Source: Roseovarius indicus (lineage in GTDB: Bacteria; Pseudomonadota; Alphaproteobacteria; Rhodobacterales; Rhodobacteraceae). Taken from it: 64,000 bases of DNA. Below are positions 24,376 through 31,892 of this stretch, piece by piece (the first letter of the stretch is position 1; each line of letters starts with the position of its first letter). The translations under genes and the position numbers were made by a program. Below the pieces are notes generated by a model. The model made no database searches, was not told where the DNA came from, and saw only the letters and a program-made list of their open reading frames with translations. The stretch lies in contig NZ_CP031598.1 in assembly GCF_008728195.1 (NCBI RefSeq), positions 1,922,001-1,986,000 of the forward strand, written 5' to 3'.

Positions 24376-25289
24376 GCCTCGTCCTCCACGAAGCGGTAGG
24401 CGCCGTCCTTGCGCTCGACCCGGCCCATGCCGCCGCCGGGCAGGTGGAAGCCGACGATGCGCATCTTGTCGGTCGCCGCCTGGTCCATCAGCCGGGCGCG
24501 GGTTTCGGCGCCGAGCTCGCGGTTCTGGTCGGAGCCGCTGGGCCAGTCGGGGCGCTCGAAATTGACGTGAGCGTTGGTGAAGGCGTCGCCCACCACCAGC
24601 ACCGGGTCGCCGCCGGTGGCGATCTCGAAGGAGGTGTGGCCGGGCGTGTGGCCGGGGGTGGCATGGGCCATGATGCCGGGCAGCACCTCGTCGCCGGCTT
24701 TGAAGAACTGCACGATGTCCTCGATCGCCTCGAGCCGGCGCTGGGCGCCCACGGCGAAGGCGGCGCGGGCCTCGCCGATGGTGTTCACGGTGTCGGGGTC
24801 CGACCAGTAGTCCCACTCGGCCTGCCCGAAATGGTGGGTGGCGTTGGCGAAGAGCAGCTCGTCGAACCCGTCGAGCACGCCCCAGAGATGGTCGGGGTGG
24901 CCGTGGGTGAAGACGACATCGGTCACGTCCTCGGGGGCAATATCCATGTCGTAGAGCGTGTCGGCCAGATCGCCCGCCGTGGGCATGAAGGAGGGCCCTG
25001 CGCCCGCGTCGAAAAGGATCAGCCGGTCGCCGTCGCGCAGGAGCGTGAGGTTGCAGGGCTGCTGGACCTCGTCGCGGGGCACGTCGTGGCGCTCGAGAAT
25101 CTCGGCCAGCTCGGCCTGGGGCATGCCGTCGAAGACGAAATCGCCGGGCAGGACGAGGTGACCGTCGCTGGCGGTCAGAACCTCGCGCCCGTCGCCCGCG
25201 GCGATGACCCGGGTTGCGGTGCTGGTAAATCCGGCTGCGATTGCCGCTGTGCCAAGTCCGTACAGCATCTGCCGTCTGGTGGTGATCAC
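24372..25289 (-). CDS. soxG: Metallo-beta-lactamase-fold protein SoxG
   Basis: This 305-residue protein begins with an arginine-pair leader (TTRRQMLYGLGTAAIAAG) that may be a Tat signal. It keeps the full metal motif THGHPDH, a second metal histidine in TPGHTPGHTS and VVGDAFTN. Family and size match Paracoccus SoxG. A GTG start is used, with GGGAGG eight bases upstream. A perfect palindrome of the SoxR type lies 18 bases before the start. Confidence 0.85.
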   Translation of the reverse strand: MITTRRQMLYGLGTAAIAAGFTSTATRVIAAGDGREVLTASDGHLVLPGDFVFDGMPQAELAEILERHDVPRDEVQQPCNLTLLRDGDRLILFDAGAGPSFMPTAGDLADTLYDMDIAPEDVTDVVFTHGHPDHLWGVLDGFDELLFANATHHFGQAEWDYWSDPDTVNTIGEARAAFAVGAQRRLEAIEDIVQFFKAGDEVLPGIMAHATPGHTPGHTSFEIATGGDPVLVVGDAFTNAHVNFERPDWPSGSDQNRELGAETRARLMDQAATDKMRIVGFHLPGGGMGRVERKDGAYRFVEDEA

Positions 25290-25307
25290 GGCGCATCCTC
25301 CCTTTAT

Positions 25308-25327
25308 ATATTCCGTGTTGTGAATAT
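25308..25327. promoter_or_regulatory. Predicted SoxR operator upstream of soxG
   Basis: ATATTC, eight bases, GAATAT: both arms are perfect complements. It lies between soxG on the - strand and the flavodoxin-like gene on the + strand (78 bases away), so it may control soxGH and possibly both directions. Confidence 0.65.
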
Positions 25328-25405
25328 TTTATCCTTCAAAGTCCGGCCGGGCAAGCCCGCTACACGATATGGTCACAGGTTTGCCGAGTCGCTAGGGTCG
25401 GGACC

Positions 25406-25891
25406 ATGACCGAACTTCTGATCGTTTACCACTCGAAGACCGGGGGCAGCCGGCAGATGGCCGAGGCCGCCGCCACGGCCGCCGAAGGCGAGGCGCCGAC
25501 CGTGCTGAAACCCGCGGCCGAGGCCGGGCCGGAGGACCTGTTGCGGGCCGACGGGTACATCTTCTGCGCGCCGGAGAACCTGGCGGCGATTGCCGGGGTG
25601 ATGAAGGATTTCTTCGACCGGTGTTACTACCCCGTGCTGGGGCAGATCGAGGCAAAACCTTACGCACAGATGGTCTGTGCCGGCTCGGACGGGACCAATG
25701 CCGTGCGCCAGATCGCCCGGATCGCGCAGGGCTGGCGGCTGCGGGAGGTGCAGGAGCCGCTGATCGTCTGCACCCATGCGCAGACGCCGGAGGAGATCCT
25801 GGCCGAGAAAACGATTGCCGAGGAGGAGCTGGCCAAGTGCCGCGACCTCGGCCAGGCGCTGGCGGCCGGGCTGAGCATGGGCGCGTTCTGA
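25406..25891 (+). CDS. Flavodoxin-like / NAD(P)H-dependent FMN reductase family protein
   Basis: This 161-residue cytoplasmic protein has a flavodoxin-type phosphate loop (YHSKTGGSRQMAEAA, residues 8-22) and the FCAPENLAAIAGVMKDFFDR segment typical of the reductase subgroup. Substrate is unknown. The pyridoxal kinase gene follows one base after its stop, so the two and the next gene form a tight operon. Confidence 0.75.
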   Translation: MTELLIVYHSKTGGSRQMAEAAATAAEGEAPTVLKPAAEAGPEDLLRADGYIFCAPENLAAIAGVMKDFFDRCYYPVLGQIEAKPYAQMVCAGSDGTNAVRQIARIAQGWRLREVQEPLIVCTHAQTPEEILAEKTIAEEELAKCRDLGQALAAGLSMGAF

Positions 25892-25892
25892 G

Positions 25893-26693
25893 GTGGCGCG
25901 CATCCTGATCCTGTCGAGTGTCGTGGCGATGGGCCATGTGGGCCTGTCGGCGGGGCAGCCTGTCTGTCAGCGGTTGGGATACGATGTGACGGGTGTGCCG
26001 ACCACGGTGCTGTCGAATCATCCGGCGTGGCCGCATGTGGCCGGGGCTGCCGTTGATCCGGGGCAGATCGGGGCGATGGTCGCGGCGCTGGAGGCGAACG
26101 GGTGGCTGGCGGATCACGAGGCGGTGCTGATCGGGTACATGCCGAGCGCCGCGCATGTCGAGGTGGCGGTCGACCTGATCGGGCGGGTCCGGGCCACGGC
26201 GCCGGGCGTGCGGGTGGTGGTCGATCCGATCCTCGGCGATAATCCGAAGGGGCTTTACGTGCCTGAAGAGGTCGCCGGGGTGGTGCGGGACCGGCTGGTG
26301 CCGCTGGCCGATGTGGCGACGCCGAACCTGTTCGAACTGGGGTGGCTGACCGGCCGGGATGGCGCGGATGTGGACGGGGCGGCGAAGGCGGCGCGCGCGC
26401 TGGGCGTGCCTGTGGTGCATGTGACGTCGCCGCCGTTGCAGGAGCCGGAGACGGGCGTGCTGTCGGTGACAAGCGACGGGGTGGAGTTGTACCGGACGGC
26501 CCGGGCGCCAGACGTGCCGCATGGCATCGGCGACGTTTTCGCCGCCTTGATTGCCGCAGGTTTGCCCGCCGGGCAGGCGCTGGGTCACGTGGCGGCGCTG
26601 GCAAGGGCCTCGCAGGGGCAGGCGCATCTTGCTATCGTCGCGGGGGCGGCCGACTGGGCCGCCGCCGGGCCCGTGGCTTCAGAGAAGGTTTGA
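25893..26693 (+). CDS. pdxY: Pyridoxal kinase (PdxY-like)
   Basis: This 266-residue ribokinase-fold protein phosphorylates pyridoxal in vitamin B6 salvage. The substrate-binding segment around residues 45-60, VVVDPILGDNPKGLYV, and the anion-hole motif GIGDVFAAL near the C-terminus match PdxY/PdxK. A GTG start is used one base after the upstream stop. The fusion gene follows after three bases. A link between B6 salvage and methylglyoxal chemistry is possible because both involve aldehydes, but this is speculation. Confidence 0.85.
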   Translation: MARILILSSVVAMGHVGLSAGQPVCQRLGYDVTGVPTTVLSNHPAWPHVAGAAVDPGQIGAMVAALEANGWLADHEAVLIGYMPSAAHVEVAVDLIGRVRATAPGVRVVVDPILGDNPKGLYVPEEVAGVVRDRLVPLADVATPNLFELGWLTGRDGADVDGAAKAARALGVPVVHVTSPPLQEPETGVLSVTSDGVELYRTARAPDVPHGIGDVFAALIAAGLPAGQALGHVAALARASQGQAHLAIVAGAADWAAAGPVASEKV

Positions 26694-26696
26694 CCG

Positions 26697-27764
26697 ATGG
26701 CGTTCAACTTCATCCTCATGCTGACCGAGAACGACCGGACCATTCCCGACGCACCCGAACGGCTCGAGCAGGCGCTGGAGGGCGGGGCGCGGCATATCGG
26801 GTTCAAGGATGTGGGCCTGCCGTTCGAGGAGTTGCGCGAACTGGCGCGGACGATCCGGAATGCCGGCGGGCGGTCATATCTCGAGGTGGTCAGCCTTGAC
26901 GAGGAAAGCGAGCTGGCCTCGGCCCGGGCGGCGGTGGAGCTGGACGTGGATTGCCTGCTGGGCGGCACGCGGGCGGCGGCGGTGACCGAGGTGATCCGGG
27001 ATCATCCGCTGCGCTACTACCCGTTTCCGGGGCGGATCACCGGGCATCCCAGCGTGCTGGAAGGCCCCGCGGAGGAGATCGTGGCCTCGGCCAGGGCGCT
27101 GGCGGATCTGGAGCATGTGCATGGGCTCGATCTGCTGGCCTATCGCTTCGATGGCGATGTGCCGGGGCTGATGCGTCAGGTGGCGCAGGCGGTGACCAAG
27201 CCGGTGATCGTGGCGGGCAGCATCGACAGCGAAGACCGGATCGGGGCCGTGGCCGAGGCGGGCGCGGCCGGCTTCACCGTGGGCACGGCGGCCTTTGCCG
27301 GGGCGTTCCGGGCAGGCGAAAGTTTCGTCGAGCAGGTGCGTGCCATCCTGTCGATCACGGCCCGGGCGCAGGCGCGTTCGACCGCGCCGCGCAAGTTCGC
27401 GCTGGTGGCGCATGATGCGCGGAAGGCGCATCTGCGGGCATGGGTGCTCAGGCATCGAAATGCGCTGGCGGGGCACCGGCTGATCTGCACGGGCGGTACC
27501 GGGACGATGCTGTCCGAGATCTGCCCCGAATTGCATGTCCAACGGCTGCAGCGCGGCTCGATGGGCGGCGATCAGCAGCTGGGCGCCTTGGTGGCGAATG
27601 GCGAGCTGGATGCGGTGGTGTTCTTCGCCGACCCGATGGCGCCCCATGGCAGCGACGTGGATCTGCAGGCGCTGACACGGCTGTCGATCATGCACGACAT
27701 CCCGATGGCGCTGAGCGGGGCGGCGGCCGATCTCGTGGTTCTTGCGTTTTTGGCACAGGAGTGA
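26697..27764 (+). CDS. TIM-barrel domain fused to methylglyoxal synthase
   Basis: The 355-residue protein has two parts. Residues 1-220 look like a (beta/alpha)8 barrel with a phosphate-binding end (PVIVAGSID and GFTVGTAAF, about 169-200). Residues 232-355 are a methylglyoxal synthase domain. By alignment with E. coli MgsA, all key residues are present: His239 and Asp240 (VAHD), Lys243, the TGGTG loop 265-269, Asp292 in GGDQQ, His317 and Asp320. It should convert dihydroxyacetone phosphate to methylglyoxal. The barrel's function is unknown. I do not recognise this domain pairing as a characterised enzyme. Co-transcribed with pyridoxal kinase. Confidence 0.82.
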   Translation: MAFNFILMLTENDRTIPDAPERLEQALEGGARHIGFKDVGLPFEELRELARTIRNAGGRSYLEVVSLDEESELASARAAVELDVDCLLGGTRAAAVTEVIRDHPLRYYPFPGRITGHPSVLEGPAEEIVASARALADLEHVHGLDLLAYRFDGDVPGLMRQVAQAVTKPVIVAGSIDSEDRIGAVAEAGAAGFTVGTAAFAGAFRAGESFVEQVRAILSITARAQARSTAPRKFALVAHDARKAHLRAWVLRHRNALAGHRLICTGGTGTMLSEICPELHVQRLQRGSMGGDQQLGALVANGELDAVVFFADPMAPHGSDVDLQALTRLSIMHDIPMALSGAAADLVVLAFLAQE

Positions 27765-28094
27765 AGCAGGCGCGCCGCGGGTCAGGTTTGGTCAGTTTTC
27801 GGGTTGGGGCAGTGTGATCAGCGCAGGCGTGCCTTGCTGATCCGCAGGGTCACTTGACCGTACGGATCAGGGCCAGCAGCAGGCCGCCAACGGCGACAAG
27901 TCCGACTAGAATAAGTGCGCTCGACATGGGCATCCCCTTTCACATGCTGAGCATTGGCAACAGACCCGTGCTTACGGGCGACTCACCCTTTCGGGCAACG
28001 GGGCGGGAAGGGGCTGGGGGGCGAGTGTTGCTTGAATGTCAGAGGGCTTGGGCGGAATGGCGCCTAACGCGTCTCGGGAATGACCTCGCGGGGC
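27765..28094. other. 330-base region with one possible small gene and a nested inverted repeat
   Basis: This stretch separates the fusion gene from a small membrane-protein gene. It contains a possible 25-codon gene on the - strand (27850-27927). It also holds a nested inverted repeat at 27837-27870: outer arms CTGATCCG/CGGATCAG, inner arms GGTC/GACC. I see no tRNA, promoter consensus or other structure in the rest. Confidence 0.5.
27850..27927 (-). CDS. Possible 25-residue single-span membrane peptide
   Basis: The reading frame encodes a peptide starting MSSALILVGLVAVGG and ending LIRTVK: one hydrophobic span with a basic C-terminus. AAAGGGG lies six bases before the chosen ATG; a second ATG two codons upstream is too close to it. 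The nested inverted repeat at 27837-27870 overlaps the 3' end and could end its transcript. It is too short for family evidence. Confidence 0.4.
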   Translation of the reverse strand: MSSALILVGLVAVGGLLLALIRTVK

Positions 28095-28535
28095 TTACTC
28101 GCAGTCTGGAAGCCAGCCCTGCACATTATCGGGCGAGGGCCTGACGCTTTCGGGCAGGTCTTGCAGCACCTCGTCGATGACTTCGGCCGAAAGTTCGGCA
28201 ACCTCGCAGGCATACTCGGCGCGGGTGCCGTCGGGGTTGTCTTCCTTCCAGTCCTGAAAGTCGCGTTCCTCGAAATAGGCGATGGCGCCGAGGCCGGCGA
28301 TGGGCACGGCGGCAATCATGCGGCGCAGGCGGGCCTTGGCCTTGGTCCGGGCGATGGCGCGGGCCAGTTGGCGGCGATGGGCGACAGCGGCGGCCGCGGC
28401 CTGGCCGCTGACGGTGGCGACGGTGGCGGTGAGTTGCACCGCCCAGACGGTGGCCGCGAGGGTGGTCGAGGCCAGCGCGAAGCAGAGCCAGCCGAGAAAG
28501 ACCACGTTGCGGAATAGCCTGAAGATCATGCCCAT
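28095..28535 (-). CDS. Small membrane-associated protein of unknown function
   Basis: I do not recognise this 146-residue protein. An N-terminal hydrophobic segment (RNVVFLGWLCFALASTTLAATVWA) is followed by a basic, alanine-rich stretch (HRRQLARAIARTKAKARLRRM) and a second weak hydrophobic segment (AAVPIAGLGAIAYF). The acidic C-terminus contains two cysteines (YACEVAE, WLPDCE). I prefer the ATG at 28535, because upstream in-frame sequence is arginine- and glycine-rich and unlike a protein start. Confidence 0.6.
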   Translation of the reverse strand: MGMIFRLFRNVVFLGWLCFALASTTLAATVWAVQLTATVATVSGQAAAAAVAHRRQLARAIARTKAKARLRRMIAAVPIAGLGAIAYFEERDFQDWKEDNPDGTRAEYACEVAELSAEVIDEVLQDLPESVRPSPDNVQGWLPDCE

Positions 28536-28607
28536 GGGTGCCTGCCCCTGTCCTGCCTTTGCGGGCAGGCTACGCCGTTCGGGCCCTTTGGCCAACCACG
28601 AGCCGGA

Positions 28608-29507
28608 TCAGGTCAGGCCGTTGGTCGCGAGAAAGTCGTCGAGCCGGGCTTGTTGCGCGTCGGTGAGGGGCCAGGCGGAGGGCGGGCGTGTTGGGCCGCA
28701 GTGGAAGCCTTGCGCCAATAGCGCGGCCTTCACGGCGGTCACGTTGGTGCCATTCAGTTCTTCGGCGCGGATATCCTCGAAGCTCCGCATCCCGGCGATC
28801 AGCGCGTTGGCCTTGTCGTAGTCACCATGCGCCAGCGCGGCGTGAATCCCGACAGAGCGTTCCGGCCAGACATTGATGAGCCCGGAGGTGAAGCCGCGGG
28901 CGCCCACCGCGTAAAGCGGCGGCGCCCAGATTTCCGCCAGCCCGCAGACCCAGGTGATGCCCGGGTCGCAGGCTGCGATGGCGGCGGCCAGTTTCAGCGG
29001 GTTGGGCGTGGCCCATTTGACGCCCTTCACGCCGGGCAGGGCGCAGAGATCGGCGATGGCCTGCGTGCCCATCGCATCGTTGCGCAGGTAGAGCATGACG
29101 GGCAGGCCGCCGCCCGCGTCGATGACGGCCTTGACGTAATCGACGGTGCCGCGCGGGCTGACGAACGGGTCGGGCGGCTGGTGGATCATCAGGGCCGAGG
29201 CGCCTGCGTCCGCAGAGGCTTTGGCGAGGCGGCAGGCGTCGCGGACACCGCGGCCGACGCCGGCGAGAAGGGGCGCGCGTCCATCGACAAGGGCGGCAGC
29301 CTCGCGCACCATGGTGCAGGCCTCGTCGGTGGTGAGCGCGTAGAACTCTCCGGTATTGCCGTTGACGACGGGCATGTGAACGCCGGCGGACAGCGCCCGG
29401 TCGAGGATCGGGGCAAGGCGGCTGGGCGCCACATCGCCCGCGTCGTCATAAGGCGTGACGAGGATGCCGGAGATACCGGCCAGCGCGGTGTCGAGGTCGT
29501 GGGACAT
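28608..29507 (-). CDS. DapA/NAL-family aldolase or dehydratase
   Basis: This 299-residue (beta/alpha)8 protein is of the dihydrodipicolinate synthase superfamily. Tyr140 (MLYLRN) and Lys164 (GVKWATP) align with the catalytic tyrosine and Schiff-base lysine, so it should act on a 2-oxo acid. It lies five bases after the SAF-domain dehydrogenase gene on the same strand and is not near lysine genes, so a sugar-acid role is more likely. The ATG at 29507 is chosen; the frame stays open upstream, but that region is the neighbouring gene. Confidence 0.8.
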   Translation of the reverse strand: MSHDLDTALAGISGILVTPYDDAGDVAPSRLAPILDRALSAGVHMPVVNGNTGEFYALTTDEACTMVREAAALVDGRAPLLAGVGRGVRDACRLAKASADAGASALMIHQPPDPFVSPRGTVDYVKAVIDAGGGLPVMLYLRNDAMGTQAIADLCALPGVKGVKWATPNPLKLAAAIAACDPGITWVCGLAEIWAPPLYAVGARGFTSGLINVWPERSVGIHAALAHGDYDKANALIAGMRSFEDIRAEELNGTNVTAVKAALLAQGFHCGPTRPPSAWPLTDAQQARLDDFLATNGLT

Positions 29508-29512
29508 GGGCG

Positions 29513-30853
29513 TCACCCTTCCAGCAGGCGTTTCTGGTCCTTGCGCATCTCGAAGATATCGATGTCGTCGGTGATCTCCACGTCGGCGAGCGTGATGACC
29601 TGGTCGCGTTTCACCGCGCGTTTCAGCCGGATGTGATGCGCAAGGCCGATCGGCAGCGCGTCCTCCGCCGCCGAGAGGCGGGCGGGGATCGCCTTGGCCC
29701 AGACCTTGAAACCGCCTTCGCCGTCGAGCATGTCGCCCGCCTCGAAATCGCCCTTGGCCGTGGCCACCGCATCGGCGCGGAAGCGGGTGGAACTGCCCGT
29801 CGCCTCGCCCCGCAGCACGGCGGAAAGGACCGAGACCGAGGTTTCCAGCCCGATCAGGTGGAACGGCCGCCACATCGAGCCGTACCAGCCCGACGCGTCG
29901 GTCAGCAGGCCGTATTGCTGGAAACAGGCGCGGGTGTATTCATCCGGCGCGCGGAAGGTGACGAACATGCCGTACTGGATGTTGTTGAGCACCACGCGCC
30001 CGTCGGGTTCGCGGCTGGCGGCGATGTCGACGAGGCCGGGTTTGGCCAGCTGCCCGCCGTCGGCTTGCGGTTTGAAGACGGTGGCAAGGTCCTGCAGCCC
30101 GGCGGGGTGGAAGGCCAGCCCGTCATCGGGACAGTCAAGCCCGGTGGCGTTGGCGACGGCGGCCATTTCGATGGCGGCCTTGGTGCCATCGGTGAAGGAG
30201 TTGTACATTTTCGGGTTGAAGTCGCCCGCCGCCACCTCCTCCTCGGACCAGCCGAAGAAGCTCCAGACCGTGTCGGGGGTGGAGTAGCGATAGGGCGGGG
30301 CGAAGTTCATGCCCTTGCCCGCCGCGACCAGTTCGAACCCGCTGGCATGGACCCAGTCGACCAGCTCGCAGATCGCCGCCGGCTGGTCGCCATAGGCCAT
30401 GGAATAGACCACGCCCGCCGCGCGGGCCTTTTCCGCCAGGAGCGGCCCGCAAAGCACGTCGGCCTCGACATTGACCATGACGACATGTTTGCCCGCCTCG
30501 ATGGCCGCCAGTGCGTGGCGGATGCCGGCGATGGGGTGGCCGGTGGCCTCGATCACCACCTCGATACCGTCGAAATCGAAGAGTTTCGCGGCGTCGTCGG
30601 TGATGTGGGTGGCGCCGCTGTCGTGGGCGTCGGCGAGGGAGGGGGCGCTGTATTGCGCCTCGTCCCAGTGGACGCGGGCGAGCGACTCGCGGGCTTTTCC
30701 CATGTCGAGATCGGCCACGCCGACCACGTGGTAGCCCGCGATATGCTTCGCCTGCGCGAGGATCATCGAGCCGAACTTGCCTGCGCCAATGAGGCCGATG
30801 CGAACGGGTTTGCCCGCGGCGGCGCGGGCGGCGAGCATGGCGGAGAGGTTCAT
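29513..30853 (-). CDS. Homoserine-dehydrogenase-like oxidoreductase with C-terminal SAF domain
   Basis: This 446-residue protein has an NAD(P)-binding front end (RIGLIGAGKFGSMI, residues 18-31) and a middle catalytic domain. A SAF-type C-terminal domain follows (VKRDQVITLADVEITDD). This architecture is often mislabelled as flagellar FlgA, but it belongs to a group of dehydrogenases found in carbohydrate operons. The exact substrate is unknown. AAGGA lies nine bases before the ATG. It is divergent from the split transketolase genes, with 187 bases between, and probably forms one pathway with them. Confidence 0.75.
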   Translation of the reverse strand: MNLSAMLAARAAAGKPVRIGLIGAGKFGSMILAQAKHIAGYHVVGVADLDMGKARESLARVHWDEAQYSAPSLADAHDSGATHITDDAAKLFDFDGIEVVIEATGHPIAGIRHALAAIEAGKHVVMVNVEADVLCGPLLAEKARAAGVVYSMAYGDQPAAICELVDWVHASGFELVAAGKGMNFAPPYRYSTPDTVWSFFGWSEEEVAAGDFNPKMYNSFTDGTKAAIEMAAVANATGLDCPDDGLAFHPAGLQDLATVFKPQADGGQLAKPGLVDIAASREPDGRVVLNNIQYGMFVTFRAPDEYTRACFQQYGLLTDASGWYGSMWRPFHLIGLETSVSVLSAVLRGEATGSSTRFRADAVATAKGDFEAGDMLDGEGGFKVWAKAIPARLSAAEDALPIGLAHHIRLKRAVKRDQVITLADVEITDDIDIFEMRKDQKRLLEG

Positions 30854-30981
30854 CGCGGCAGTCCTTTTCCGTTCGGTTGGGTCAGACCTTAGCCAACGGG
30901 GGGAAGGCCGAACCATCATTATTTCGAACGCGAATGTTAAGTTCTGCTTCAATCCCCTTAATCAAACCTCGCTTGCCAGTT

Positions 30982-31002
30982 GCCCCGCCTTGGGGGCTTT
31001 TT
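30982..31002 (+). terminator. Terminator-like hairpin in the leader of the transketolase operon
   Basis: GCCCC (30982-30986) pairs with GGGGC (30993-30997), followed by TTTTT. It lies 38 bases upstream of the GTG start of the transketolase gene and on its coding strand, with no gene ending just before it. It could act as an attenuator of the + strand operon. Confidence 0.55.
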
Positions 31003-31040
31003 GCGAGCACCTGAGCCAAGCGTCTGGGAGGAGCGGCGGC

Positions 31041-31892
31041 GTGCAGACCCGAAGCGAGAAAACCGGTTCCAATGTCAGCCTGCCTCGGCGCGCGTGGTCG
31101 ATCCGGCGCAATGCGCTTCTGATGGGCGAGGTGCAGGGGCAGGGCTATATCGGTCAGGCGCTGGGCGTGGCGGACGCGCTGGCGACCGCGTATTTCCACG
31201 CGATGACCTATCGCGCCGACGACCCCGAATGGGAGGGGCGCGACCGATTCTACCTCTCGATCGGCCATTACGCCATCGCGCTTTACGCGGCGCTGATCGA
31301 GGCCGGTGTCCTGCCGGAGGACGAGATCCCGACCTACGGCATGGATGACAGCCGGATGCCGATGTCGGGCATGGCCGCCTATACGCCGGGGATGGAGATC
31401 ACCGGCGGCTCGCTGGGGCATGGGCTGGGCATCGCCGTGGGGGCGGCGCTGGGGCTGAAGCGGAAGAACAACCCGGCCTTCGTCTACAACCTGCTGTCGG
31501 ATGGCGAGCTGGGCGAGGGCTCGACGTGGGAGGCGGTGATGTCGGCGGTGCAGTGGAAGCTCGACAACCTGATCGCCATCGTCGACTTCAACAACCAGCA
31601 GGCCGACGGGCCGACGCGCGACGCGTTGGCCGTGGGGGCGGAGGCGCCGAAATGGGCGGCGTTCGGCTGGTACGCGCAGGAGGTGGACGGCAACGACCTC
31701 GATGCGCTGGTCGCCGCGTTCGACAACGCCCGCAACCACGCGGAGGCCAAGCCGCGCGTGATCATCTGCAACACGAAGATGTGCAAGGGCGTGCCGTTCC
31801 TCGAGGCGCGGGAGTCGAACCATTTCATCCGGGTCGAGGCCGACGAATGGGCCAAGGCGCTGGCCGTGCTGGACGAGGGGAAACCGCTTTGA
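31041..31892 (+). CDS. Transketolase, N-terminal (thiamin-diphosphate-binding) subunit
   Basis: This is half of a split transketolase: 283 residues with the thiamin-binding segment SDGELGEGSTWEA and NLIAIVDFNN, and HGLGIAVGAALG earlier. Split transketolases transfer two-carbon ketol units and are often found in catabolic operons with unusual sugars. A GTG start is chosen for its GGGAGGAG at 31026-31033; open frame upstream lacks ribosome sites and crosses the leader hairpin. The stop overlaps the start of the second half. Confidence 0.88.
   Translation: MQTRSEKTGSNVSLPRRAWSIRRNALLMGEVQGQGYIGQALGVADALATAYFHAMTYRADDPEWEGRDRFYLSIGHYAIALYAALIEAGVLPEDEIPTYGMDDSRMPMSGMAAYTPGMEITGGSLGHGLGIAVGAALGLKRKNNPAFVYNLLSDGELGEGSTWEAVMSAVQWKLDNLIAIVDFNNQQADGPTRDALAVGAEAPKWAAFGWYAQEVDGNDLDALVAAFDNARNHAEAKPRVIICNTKMCKGVPFLEARESNHFIRVEADEWAKALAVLDEGKPL

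Noticed and set aside
23428..25296. A 622-codon open frame on the - strand joining soxH with upstream sequence.
   Set aside because: The upstream half is the wrong frame of soxG, reads as an arginine-rich string, and soxH has its own signal peptide and an ATGA start.
28608..29873. An extended form of the DapA-like gene starting at 29873.
   Set aside because: The extra part is antisense-frame reading of the SAF-domain gene; the family fold begins at the ATG at 29507.
30777..31040. An N-terminal extension of the split transketolase from an ATG at 30777.
   Set aside because: It would overlap the divergent dehydrogenase start and the leader hairpin, and the GTG at 31041 has a strong ribosome site.
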